A stretch of 64,000 nt of DNA. Source: Streptomyces noursei ATCC 11455. Lineage in GTDB: Bacteria > Actinomycetota > Actinomycetes > Streptomycetales > Streptomycetaceae. The notes beneath the pieces were generated by a model. It was given only the letters and a program-made list of their open reading frames with translations, ran no database searches and had not been told where the DNA came from. Where the stretch lies: contig NZ_CP011533.1 of assembly GCF_001704275.1 (NCBI RefSeq), positions 9,052,001 to 9,116,000 on the forward strand, read 5' to 3'. How positions within the stretch are numbered: position 1 is the first letter of the stretch; each line of letters begins with the position of its first letter. The translations under genes and the position numbers were made by a program. Positions 36,140 to 44,935 of this stretch are shown here, one piece after another.

Positions 36140-37243
36140 CTACTTGGCGCGAATCGTGAACGGCAGGTTCTGGTAGGAGAACGACGTGTTGCCGGCACCC
36201 ACCGACACACCTGCCTCCACGTTGACCAGGGGAGCGCCTCCCACGACGGCCAGACGCATCCGGTACACGGCGGTGGCGCCGGGTGCCAGCTGCTTCTTTG
36301 CGGTCGGGATCAGCTCGGCGCCCATGCCCGGGTCGCAGCCGCCGGGCACCAACGACACACGCTGCCACCCCTGGCCGGGCACGTACTGCTGCAGCACCAG
36401 GTCCTTGGGGGCCAGGGCGCGGCCGTCGCTCTGACCGTAGGCGAAGTACTCGGCGTTGAGCGCCGGGTAGGCCCGCTTGGTGGTGTTCTTGACCGTGAGC
36501 TCGAACTCCTTCGCCGCGCCGCCGCGCACCAGGCTGGCGCCGTGCGGCCAGCCCGTGACCGCGGTGGTGGGCCGGTCGACGACGGTGTTACGCGTCGGGG
36601 CGCGGTAGGTATGGCCGTGGCCGTCGTTGACCGAGGCGGTCACGGCCAGACGGCCGGGACGGTCGATGGCCTGGACCCGGAGAGCCACCGTGGCGGGGCG
36701 GTCGGGGCTCGCGGTCACCGAGAGGGGGAACGAGAACGCCCCCTTGTCCGGCTGTTCGCTGCCGGTGGGTTGGACGTCCAGATCGACCCAGCGGTGGCTC
36801 TTCTCGTCATAACGCTGCATCAGGAGCGAAGCCGCGATGAAGCCTTGCGTGGTGACGTCCAGACGGACCGTGCCCTTGGAGACCGGGGTGCGCAGGGTGA
36901 GGTTCGAGGACGCCCAGAGGCCGATCGGCGCCTCCGGAGCGAGGCTGTAGGCGAGCTGCTGGGCCGCAGTTCCCGTGACGGCCGGGGCCGGGGTGTCGGT
37001 GAGGCCCGTGCCTGGGGCTGTTTCCGCCCTCGATGCGGCGTTCAGCCGCGTTGCCGCAGTCATGGGCGCCGTTGCAGCGGCACCGCAGCTCGGTGCGGAC
37101 CGTGCCCCCGCAGCCGCCGCCGCGGTGGTCGCCTGTCCAGGAGCCGCCGCCCCGATCAGCAGGGCCAGTCCGCCGACCACCGCCGCCGTGGGGCCGGCGG
37201 TCGCCTTCCGCACTCTCACGGACCGTTGCGCCTTACGTGTCAT
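36140..37243 (-). CDS. secreted protein of unknown function with Ig-like/beta domains
   Basis: A 367-residue protein. A twin-basic N-terminus and hydrophobic core (AVVGGLALLIGAAAPGQATTAA) form a signal peptide, followed by an Ala/Thr-rich linker to about residue 75 and then beta-rich sequence (LTLRTPVSKGTVRLDVTTQG, VTASPDRPATVALRVQAIDRPGR, KEFELTVKNTTKRAYPALNAEYF) resembling surface Ig-like domains. No sortase motif or C-terminal membrane helix is present. The start at 37243 follows GTGGGGG. Likely extracellular; family not recognised. Confidence 0.65.
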   Translation of the reverse strand: MTRKAQRSVRVRKATAGPTAAVVGGLALLIGAAAPGQATTAAAAAGARSAPSCGAAATAPMTAATRLNAASRAETAPGTGLTDTPAPAVTGTAAQQLAYSLAPEAPIGLWASSNLTLRTPVSKGTVRLDVTTQGFIAASLLMQRYDEKSHRWVDLDVQPTGSEQPDKGAFSFPLSVTASPDRPATVALRVQAIDRPGRLAVTASVNDGHGHTYRAPTRNTVVDRPTTAVTGWPHGASLVRGGAAKEFELTVKNTTKRAYPALNAEYFAYGQSDGRALAPKDLVLQQYVPGQGWQRVSLVPGGCDPGMGAELIPTAKKQLAPGATAVYRMRLAVVGGAPLVNVEAGVSVGAGNTSFSYQNLPFTIRAK

Positions 37244-37504
37244 ATTGCCCCCACTTCGTGCCGGACGCACCGGTGTGCATCTCTACGGGTGAGGATGTCG
37301 ATGCTGCAGCACAGGGTTCCCGCAAGTTAATGAAATGGCGGATTCTGATAGGGAAGTTGCGTCTTCGAGCTGACTTGCGATCCTCGACGTTCATGCAGCG
37401 TCGAGGCATTATCGACGATGGGACCAGACGCAACCACCTGCTGTCGCGGCGGCCATCCATCGTCGCCGCTCTCTGCCGTCGGTCACGTTGCGTTTCGAGG
37501 CTGG

Positions 37505-38236
37505 TCACCCTTGATCGATCGATCGATCGATCGATCGGGTTCGGGCCGGATGCGGGCGGCTTCGACGGGCCTTGGCCGATCCGTCGACCGACGTGCTTCT
37601 CGGAGATGCGCATCGGTGGCGAACCGGCGGGGGCCGGCAATGGGACGTCTCCCTTTCGCTACGCCGTGCCGGAGAGCAGCTTCTGAAGCTGCCGTCAGGG
37701 GGGACGGTGGGGCCGTCGGGGGTGACGGTGGTGGCCGCTGTGCGGATGCGTACGCGCACGCCCGTCACGTGAGTGGGGCTCCCGGTCACGCCGGTCACGC
37801 GTATACCGTCGCGGATGCGGATACGGTCGAGCGCCGTCAGCCGGTGCCTGAGGTGCGTTTCCAGCAGGGGGCGGCTGAAGGTCCGCAGCGGGATTCCGGT
37901 GGGGACGCGCGGCGACCAGCAGTCGGGGAAGCGAAAGGCGACGATCTGCCCGAAGTCCCCTCCAGGGGCGCCCGCCGCGGCCAACTGGCCGTCCAGGCCA
38001 GGAAACAGACGCTCCATCACTTCCGCCCCGCGCGCGGTCAGTCCGTGTACGTGGTGACCTTGCGCTACGCCGGGACGCTGGACGGGCGTCGTCGGGAGCA
38101 GGTCCTGTTCGAGAACCTCCACCTCGGCGAACGAATCGGCCAGCACGCGTGCGGTGAGCAGGCCGGCGATGCCTGCTCCGACCACCAGGGCCCGTCGTCG
38201 TGGCCGGTACGGTCGGAGCGTCATGAGCCGGACCAT
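37505..38236 (-). pseudogene. FAD-dependent monooxygenase/oxidoreductase, truncated
   Basis: The N-terminal 165 residues are a normal flavoprotein hydroxylase start: ALVVGAGIAGLLTARVLAD (GxGxxG), EVLEQD, then FSRPLLETHLRHRL. The DG and GD motifs and substrate domain are missing; after about 37740 the frame becomes low-complexity Arg/Ser/Pro sequence ending in repeated IDRS codons from a (GATC)6 tract. The start at 38236 uses AAGGAG inside the terpene synthase 3' end, so it was co-translated with that enzyme. Confidence 0.7.
37513..37536. repeat. (GATC)6 microsatellite
   Basis: Six perfect head-to-tail GATC units at the 3' end of the truncated FAD gene frame. Tetranucleotide tracts of this length are rare in GC-rich actinobacterial DNA and could change length by slippage. 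Confidence 0.9.
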
Positions 38237-38238
38237 GG

Positions 38239-39228
38239 TCAGTGCTCCTTGAGGAGATCGGTGACGAGGGCCGACTCGCCCGGGGGAACCAGCCGCGAGT
38301 ACCGTGCGCAGGTCCGACTCCAGTGCAGGTAGCCGCTCATGGCGGTGCGCATCGCATCGGCCATCCGGCTCGCGACCTCGGCGTCCTGCCCCGCCCCGGG
38401 GGCGGTCAGTCGGCGCTCCAGGGTGCGGAATTCCTCACACCAGGACGTGATCATCCGTTGGATCTCCCGGATGCTGGTGCGCCGGTCGCAGCCCTGTTCG
38501 TGCTCGATGACGAGCACCAGGTTGTGGAGATCGCCGCGCGACTCCTCCTTCTCCAGGGAGTGCACGTCGTTGAGGGTGTCCACGACGTCCGCGGTGATGT
38601 CCAGCATCCGGCGCAGCACGGGATGGGCGTAGAGATGGTGGGGGAGTTCGAAGCCGTATGCCTTCTGACTGAGGTCCAACATGGCGTAGACGAAGCCCGA
38701 CCTGCGGCGCAGGGCGAAGTGCTCGGCCCGTGTCGGGACGCGGCGGTGCGCACGGTTGTCGGCCTCCTGCGTGTAGGCGCCGATGTACCACCGCCAGTGC
38801 TGCCCGGTGCGTTCCAGCCAATCTGGTGTGGCGCCGTGCGCCAGGCGGCGCCACACCTCCGCGAACGCCGTGACCAGCGGACCGGCGTGCGGCGGGGAGG
38901 AGCCATGGGAGGCAATGACAGCGGTGAAGTCGCGGCAGACGACGTCGACTTGGTCGGGTTGATCGGCCAGGGGACTGTCGATGTGATCGTCCAGGAAGGT
39001 GGCCACCACGACCGCGTCCACCGTCAGGTCCAGCTGGTCCCGGCTCGCCCCGGGGCACCAGGTGGCCATCAGCCCGGCGATGTCCCAGCGGAGGAAGCGC
39101 TGCTCGTCAACGGGGTGGGTCACCAGGTTCTGGCGGCGGCACCAGGCAAGGCTGCGGTGCCGTGCCGCTTCGACGTCGGGGCTGACGCGCGGCGAAAACG
39201 GGAGGACGAACACGGTGTCCTGCGGCAT
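38239..39228 (-). CDS. class I terpene synthase
   Basis: A 329-residue terpene cyclase. The aspartate motif is FLDDHID (Asp80, Asp81, Asp84) and the NSE triad is NDVHSLEKE (Asn220, Ser224, Glu228); the RY pair near the C-terminus appears as ARYSR. It ionises a prenyl diphosphate with Mg2+; substrate length is unclear. The start at 39228 has GAAGAAG eight bases upstream. The truncated FAD enzyme follows at once, presumably once a tailoring oxidase of the product. The nearest precursor operon is 16 kb away (18312-22439). Confidence 0.85.
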   Translation of the reverse strand: MPQDTVFVLPFSPRVSPDVEAARHRSLAWCRRQNLVTHPVDEQRFLRWDIAGLMATWCPGASRDQLDLTVDAVVVATFLDDHIDSPLADQPDQVDVVCRDFTAVIASHGSSPPHAGPLVTAFAEVWRRLAHGATPDWLERTGQHWRWYIGAYTQEADNRAHRRVPTRAEHFALRRRSGFVYAMLDLSQKAYGFELPHHLYAHPVLRRMLDITADVVDTLNDVHSLEKEESRGDLHNLVLVIEHEQGCDRRTSIREIQRMITSWCEEFRTLERRLTAPGAGQDAEVASRMADAMRTAMSGYLHWSRTCARYSRLVPPGESALVTDLLKEH

Positions 39229-39886
39229 GGTGTTGCTTCTTCCGGACGGGGAGCACCCGAGCGAGGCGGTCGGGAGTGCGCTGTCGGCCGACGGCAGTGC
39301 AGGGGCCCCGCGGGCTTGGGGTGAGCAGATGGGGCTGGCCCGCCGACTGAGAGGGGCGGGCGGTGCGCTTCCACGGGGTCCGGTGCCTGGTAGCGGCGGA
39401 AGGCGATTGCGTCGCGACAGCGTGACTGCATGGAAGGCGCGCCCTTGGGAAAGCCCGACGAGGCCAGTGATGGTGTATGGACCACTCAACTTGCCGTGTC
39501 CCGGTGCGACAAGCCCGTTCGGGGGGCGTACGACCGCCCGGTGAGGCAAACGGCGCAGGCGTCGGCGCGCACACCGGGCAACGTCGGCGCCGGCGCAACG
39601 GACTGGGCGGTGGTGTGCCGTCCGGGGTCGGTCACGCGAGCCGGGCGCAGTCGAGGTCCTACCCCTGCCTTTCCCGAGCGACGGCGGCCACCCGGGCCGG
39701 CGACGCCGCCATGTCTGTGTCGACTTGCCCGTCGACGAACGACGCGACGGCGCGGCTGCGAGGGCGGCGGCGGGGTGGCGTCCGTCGCCCGCGATGGGGT
39801 GACGAACCGGCCCTCCTGCCTGGCATGCTTAGCGGCTAGGCCCCACGGCCGACCGACCTTGAACACACCGATGACGAGAGGGGCCC
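39229..39886. other. 650-base gap, no gene recognised
   Basis: The region between the divergent terpene synthase and HAD-GT20 genes. Only composition-driven open frames are seen. The ribosome site GAGAGGGG for the HAD-GT20 gene ends the region. Promoters for both genes must lie here but were not resolved. Confidence 0.4.
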
Positions 39887-42106
39887 ATGGCCGAAAGAGC
39901 GAGCCATGCCGACGCCGGTGTGCAGCCGGCGCACACCAACGTCAAGGTGTTGGTGACCGACCTGGACGGCACCCTGCTGGGAGGCGACGAGGACGGCCGG
40001 CGGCGATTACGCCGGGCGTTGGAGCGTCACCCGGAGATCACGGTCGTCTTCGCGACCGGCCGCGGCCTGTCGTCCGTCCAGGCCCTGCTCCACCGCGATC
40101 AGCTCGTTCCGCCGCCCCGGTGGATCATCGCGGACGTCGGGGCGAGCGTCGTCGACGCCACCGACATGAGCCACGTCGACGTCCTGGAAGCCCAGCTCCG
40201 TGCGGCCTGGCCGGGCCACGATCGGGTGCGAGCGGCCCTCGCCCGCCGGTTCCCGCAGCTCGCCTACCAAGACGGCGTGGCTCAGGAAGGCCGCTGCTCG
40301 TACTACCTGCCCCCGCGACACCTCACCGAACATCTCACGGCAGCCGTCGAGGACTTGGGCTGCTCGTGGACATACTCCGACGGTCGCTACTTCGACGTCC
40401 TTCCGCCCCAGGCAGGCAAGGGGCCGGCAGTCCGCCAGCTGGCCCGCAAACTCCAGTGGCCCACCACCCGGATCCTCGTGGCCGGCGACTCCCTCAACGA
40501 CCTCTCGATGTTCGGCCTCGGCACCCACGGAGTAATCGTCGGCAACGCCGAGCCGGGGCTGTCCGCCCGAGTACCCACGACCGACCGCGTGTACCGGCCG
40601 GAACTCCATGGTGCCGCCGCGATTCTCTCCGCCCTGGAACGCCTCGGGTGGGTACGGGACTCCGCACCGGTGGTCATCGGGTATCACCGCCCGCCGCTGC
40701 ACTGGACCCGCGGCGAGTGGCACCGGCCCATGAGTCCCAATGGAATCCTCCCGACCCTGACCTCCGCCCTCGCCGACGGCAGCCCACACGCCTCCGCCGC
40801 GATCTGGGCGGCCGCCCTCGTCCAGGACGATCGGGCAGGTGTCCCAGGCGGCGTCCCAGCCGGCGAATCGGCCGGCGAATCCGCCCGTGTCCCCACAGGC
40901 GACCCGTCTGGTATGCCTACCGGTGCACCCGAACCGCCCACGCACCTTCCCATGGCGTTCCTGCCGGTGCCGGCCCGACGGTGGGCGGGCTACTTCCACG
41001 GCGCGTGCAAGGAAACGCTGTGGCCCGCGCTGATGTCCCAACCGCACCTCATCCGCCACACGGCGTCCCAGTGGGCCGACTACGAGGCGTTCAACGAGGA
41101 CTTCGCCCGCCACCTCAGTACGCACGCGGAACGCGGAGGGACGGTCTGGCTGCACGACTACAACCTCTGGCTGGTCCCGGGCATCCTCCGGTCCCAACGG
41201 CCCGACCTGCACATCGGCCTGTTCCACCACACGCCCTTCCCCCACCCGGACATCTTCCGGCGGCTCCCCGTCGCCGAACAGCTGCGCTCCTCCCTCGCCC
41301 AACTGGACTGGGCCGGCTTCCACACCGCCTCTTCCGCCCGTCACTTCGAGGACCTCCTCGCCGACGCCAGCCACCCGCCGCGCACCGGCGTCCATCCCCT
41401 GGGAATCGACCGCCAGGCCGTCGCCACCCTGGCCCGCTCCCGCCCGTTCCGCCCCGCCTGCGACGACGGCACCCTGCTGGTCCTGTCCGTCGAACGCCTC
41501 GACTACGCCAAGGCCCCGGTGCAGAAGGTCCGCGCCATCGCCACGCTCCTCGAAGCGCGCCCCGAACTGCGCGGCCGACTCCGTTTCCGCCTGATCTGCC
41601 CGCCGCCCGAGCCGGGCATCCACGCCTACGACACCACCCGCGCCGAGCTCGAAGACGCCATCGGCACGCTCAACGCCCGCTTCGCGGCGCGCGGTTGGTC
41701 CCCGATCGACTACCACCCCTGTTCCCTGCCGTTTCCGGAGGTCGTCGACCACTACCTGGCGGCCGACGTGTTCTGGGTGACCTCGCTCGCCGACGGTATG
41801 AACCTCACCGCGCAGGAGTACATCGTCGCCAAGGCCGCCACCGGACGTTCGGGTGCACTCATCCTGTCCCGAGAGGCCGGCGCCGCCGAACACTTCGGCG
41901 CCGCCGCCCTGCTCACCGACCCGCACAGCCCACAGGACCTGGTCGACGCCCTGAGCCAGGCGCTGGACATGACTCCCGCCCAGCGTGAGGCACACACCGC
42001 GGGCCTCGCTGCCCTGCTCACCACGCCGTCGCCCGCTGCCTGGGCCCGCAGCATCATCGCAGGCATCCAACGAGCACGCGGGCCCCACCAGGAAGCATCC
42101 GGATAG
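39887..42106 (+). CDS. HAD phosphatase-GT20 glycosyltransferase fusion (glucosylglycerol-phosphate synthase/phosphatase-like)
   Basis: A 739-residue fusion. Residues about 20-260 are a HAD phosphatase of the sucrose-phosphatase type: VTDLDGTLL (nucleophile Asp) and VAGDSLNDLSMFG. Residues about 265-730 are a GT20 domain: WLHDYNLWLVPGILR, IGLFHHTPFPHPD, SVERLDYAKAPVQKVRA and SLADGMNLTAQEYIVAK. A Pro/Gly/Ala-rich insert (about 318-350) interrupts the GT20 N-terminus. The order HAD then GT20 is that of bifunctional glucosylglycerol-phosphate enzymes, opposite to OtsA-OtsB fusions, suggesting osmolyte synthesis, although a pseudo-glycosyltransferase is also possible. Confidence 0.75.
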   Translation: MAERASHADAGVQPAHTNVKVLVTDLDGTLLGGDEDGRRRLRRALERHPEITVVFATGRGLSSVQALLHRDQLVPPPRWIIADVGASVVDATDMSHVDVLEAQLRAAWPGHDRVRAALARRFPQLAYQDGVAQEGRCSYYLPPRHLTEHLTAAVEDLGCSWTYSDGRYFDVLPPQAGKGPAVRQLARKLQWPTTRILVAGDSLNDLSMFGLGTHGVIVGNAEPGLSARVPTTDRVYRPELHGAAAILSALERLGWVRDSAPVVIGYHRPPLHWTRGEWHRPMSPNGILPTLTSALADGSPHASAAIWAAALVQDDRAGVPGGVPAGESAGESARVPTGDPSGMPTGAPEPPTHLPMAFLPVPARRWAGYFHGACKETLWPALMSQPHLIRHTASQWADYEAFNEDFARHLSTHAERGGTVWLHDYNLWLVPGILRSQRPDLHIGLFHHTPFPHPDIFRRLPVAEQLRSSLAQLDWAGFHTASSARHFEDLLADASHPPRTGVHPLGIDRQAVATLARSRPFRPACDDGTLLVLSVERLDYAKAPVQKVRAIATLLEARPELRGRLRFRLICPPPEPGIHAYDTTRAELEDAIGTLNARFAARGWSPIDYHPCSLPFPEVVDHYLAADVFWVTSLADGMNLTAQEYIVAKAATGRSGALILSREAGAAEHFGAAALLTDPHSPQDLVDALSQALDMTPAQREAHTAGLAALLTTPSPAAWARSIIAGIQRARGPHQEASG

Positions 42107-42271
42107 CGGTCCGGCTTCCGGCGCGCCAGGCACGGCATGGGCGGCTGGAGATGGGGAAGGGTGGGGTGTTCGGAAGCGCCGACATCCCACCGCTTTCCGG
42201 TGGTTCACAGTCGACGGGTGCCGGGGCGGCCGGCGATGTTTCACGAGGTCCGTGCCGCGGGACGTCGGCGC

Positions 42272-43309
42272 TCAACCGGAGACGAGGCCGCGGGTGAGGA
42301 AGGGGATATCCGGTGTGCCTGCCAGGGCCATGGCACGGGCCAGCTCCGCGGTGAGCTCGGTGAGCTCGGTGAGCAGCCGTTGCACCCCGGCGGCTCCACC
42401 GACGGTCAGCGCCCAGAGCGTCGGCCGTCCGACGAAAACCGCCGTGGCGCCCAGAGCGCGGGCGGTGAGTGCGTGCCGCCCCGTGCGGACACCGCCGTCG
42501 ACATGGATCTCGGCGTCCGTGCCCGCCAGGGCGTCGGCCACCGGTCGCAGCGCCCGGGCCGTCGCGATCGCGCCGTCCAACTGCCGGCCGCCGTGGTTGG
42601 ACACCCACACCGCCGACGCGCCGGCGGCCACGCACTCACGGGCGTCGTCCGCGCGCAGCACCCCCTTGACCACCACCGGAAGACCGAGGGTGCTGCGCAG
42701 CCAGTCGATGGTTGCCGGAGTCAGGTCGGCCGCCTTCTCCAACCGCGCGGCCTCTACGCCTTGTCGGTCGACGTTGGCCAGGAGATGTTCCGGGGGAACG
42801 GTCTCCCACACGCTCGGGCCGGTGTTGTGTTTCTGCCCGACGACGGGGGTGTCCGCGGTCAGAACGACGGCTGTGGCCCCGGCCTGCCGCGCACGGTCCA
42901 GCAGTTCCACGGTCAGCTGCCTGTCGCGCAGCACATACGCCTGCACTCACCATGGGCCGGAGTCCGCCAGGGACGTGAACGGCACCCCCGCGTTGCTGGA
43001 GACGCACACCAGCGATCCCGCGGCGGCGGCACCGCGCAGCATGGCGACCTCGCCCTCCTCGTGTGCCGAAAGCTGCAACGTGGTAGGGGCGACCAGCACC
43101 GGTGTGTCGACCTCGGATCCCAGCACCGAGGTCCGGGTGGAGACCATGCTGACGTCCCGCAGCACATGGGGCAGCAGACGCAGTGCGTCCCAGTGCGCCT
43201 CGGCTTCCGCGGCCGACAGACCGGCTCCGGCGCCCTGACGGAAGTAGGTCAGGACCGGAGCAGGCGGACGCTGCTCGGCCTCGTGCGCCAACGTGTCCAT
43301 CCACCGCAT
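42272..43309 (-). pseudogene. FMN-dependent alpha-hydroxy-acid oxidase with in-frame stop
   Basis: The N-terminal part (MRWMDTLAHEAEQ, VLVAPTTLQLSAHEEGEVAMLRGAA) ends at TGA 42947-42949 after SLADSGPW. The same frame then continues with VQAYVLRDRQLTVELL, VVVKGVLRADDA, WVSNHGGRQLDGA and VDGGVRTGRHALTARALGA to 42272. Relatives have a second Trp here (PWWVQ/FQ), so TGG to TGA is the simplest change. The downstream half could restart at GTG 42946 but would lack the first three barrel strands. The upstream start is uncertain (43309 or further upstream). Confidence 0.8.
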
Positions 43310-43501
43310 TCCGATGCCTCTCCGCGAGGGTCGATGTGGCCGCAGCGGCCAGTCGGTCCGAGCAGCCGTCATCCTGGACGTCCAGTCCATATCGATGCTC
43401 ATGTCCACGTCCACCTACACGCCCACACTCACGTCCACGTTGACGTTGGCTCGGGCCGGCACGCCGTGGCGTCGAGCTGTGCTGTGCACCGCGTGGCCGT
43501 G

Positions 43502-44488
43502 CTACCGCGTGGCCGTGGCCTCGCAGTGCTGCCTGATGAGCTCGTAGGAACGGAGACGGTGGCGGAGGTCGTAGACGGGTGTGGTCAGCATCAGTTCGTC
43601 TGCTCCGGTCTCACCGGCCAGCTGGGCCAGTCGGCCCACGACGCTCTCGGGCGTCCCGATGGCCTGCTGGGCGCGGAAGCCGGCCAGGGCCTGTCGCTCG
43701 TCTTCCGTGAAGGGGTGGGCGGCCGCCTCCTCGGGCGTGGGGAAGGGGATCTCGCTCATGCCCTTGAGGAGCCCTGCCTTGACGACGCTCATCGGCCCGA
43801 TGTGCCACGCCGCCTCCTCCTCCGTCTCGGCGCACGCCGTCTCCACGCACAGCAGCACTCGGGGCTGTTCGCACCAGCGGGACGGGGTGAAACCGGCACG
43901 GTACCGCTCCAGCACTGCCTGGGTGTTCTGCGGCCTGATGTGGTGTGCGACGGCGATCGGCAGGCCGAGTTCCGCGGCGAGGGCCGCGCCCGCGGTGCTG
44001 GAGGCCAGCAGCCAGGGTTCCGGCATCGGGCCGAGGGCGACTTCGTCGACCAGGAAGGACAGGATCGCGGCCACGTCGTCGTGGTACTCCGCATCCGTCG
44101 TCGGGCCGGCTCCGCGGCGCAGCGCCCGTGCCGTGGCATCGTCGAACGTGCCGGGGCCGCGGCCCACTCCCAGGTCGATGCGGTCCGGGTGCAGGGCGGC
44201 CAGTGTGCCGAACTGTTCCGCGAGGGTGAGGGGTGCGTGGTTGGGCGCCAGTACTCCGCCCGATCCGAGCCGGATGGTCGAGGTCGATGCGGCGGCGTGC
44301 GCGATCAAGACGACGGGCGGGAACGCGCCGATGGCGGGGGAGTGGTGGTGCTCGGCGTACCAGATCCGGTGGTAGTCCAGTCGGTCCAGTCCCTGTGCGA
44401 AGGCGGTGGTGTCGCGCAGGGTGTCCATGGCTCGGGTGCCGGACTGGACCATTGCGACTTCCAGCGCTGAAAGCGGTACATCGATCAT
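43502..44488 (-). CDS. luciferase-like flavin-dependent monooxygenase (LLM class)
   Basis: A 328-residue TIM-barrel flavoenzyme of the bacterial luciferase group: YHRIWYAEHHHSPAIGAFPPVVLIAHAAASTSTIRLGSGGVLAPNHAPLTLAEQFGTLAALHPDRIDLGVGRGPG and a C-terminal PESVVGRLAQLAGETGADELMLTTPVYD. Such proteins use FMNH2 and O2 to oxidise small organics; the reductase is not adjacent. The start at 44488 leaves a normal N-terminus. Stands alone between degraded genes. Confidence 0.9.
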   Translation of the reverse strand: MIDVPLSALEVAMVQSGTRAMDTLRDTTAFAQGLDRLDYHRIWYAEHHHSPAIGAFPPVVLIAHAAASTSTIRLGSGGVLAPNHAPLTLAEQFGTLAALHPDRIDLGVGRGPGTFDDATARALRRGAGPTTDAEYHDDVAAILSFLVDEVALGPMPEPWLLASSTAGAALAAELGLPIAVAHHIRPQNTQAVLERYRAGFTPSRWCEQPRVLLCVETACAETEEEAAWHIGPMSVVKAGLLKGMSEIPFPTPEEAAAHPFTEDERQALAGFRAQQAIGTPESVVGRLAQLAGETGADELMLTTPVYDLRHRLRSYELIRQHCEATATR

Positions 44489-44880
44489 GTCGCCAGCATA
44501 GGGAACGGCTGTTCGGTGCGGGGTTGGAGGCGCATGCCGCGCACCGCGGAGGTCGGTTTGTGGGGCGTGGCACTGCGACGAGGGCGAGGTTCTCGATGGT
44601 GACGGTCCCAATGTCGGTGCTATGGCGGACCGTTGGGGCTCCGGGGCGGTCTCTTGCGCTCAACGGACACCTGGCGACCGTCGACATCGCCGCCCCTTCG
44701 ATGCCCGCGGACGGATGGGCGTGGTCGGCCCGGCGCGCCGTTCGACGCCGCGACCGACGCTTCCCGGCCGGTGGGGAACGCGTCGCGGAGCACGCGGTAG
44801 CGCACGCCGTCCCGCCACTGCCGTGCCGGAAGGCGATGCCGTGCGGTTCCCCTGTTGCCGGACGAGTGCGCCGGCTCGGC
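44489..44880. other. intergenic region, no gene recognised
   Basis: About 390 bases upstream of the luciferase-like gene and downstream of the LamG-type pseudogene terminator. Only composition-driven frames are seen. Confidence 0.4.
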
Positions 44881-44919
44881 CGGTGCCGGGGCGGGCGTGA
44901 CAGTCCCGCCCCGGCACCG
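44881..44919 (-). terminator. strong hairpin after the LamG-type gene
   Basis: CGGTGCCGGGGCGGG (44881-44895) pairs perfectly with CCCGCCCCGGCACCG (44905-44919) around nine bases, 17 bases past the minus-strand stop at 44936. Confidence 0.8.
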
Positions 44920-44935
44920 CGCAGTCACGTGGGTG

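Noticed and set aside
39430..39866. Open frames on both strands between terpene synthase and HAD-GT20 genes
   Set aside because: Low-complexity Arg/Pro/Gly translations, no ribosome site or domain.
42947..42949. TGA as selenocysteine codon in the hydroxy-acid oxidase
   Set aside because: Relatives have Trp, not Cys, at this position, and no selenocysteine insertion hairpin is apparent; nonsense mutation is simpler.
43380..43450. Degenerate ACGTCCAC-like repeats upstream of the hydroxy-acid oxidase
   Set aside because: Imperfect and short; no clear unit or function, possibly 5' coding or leader sequence.
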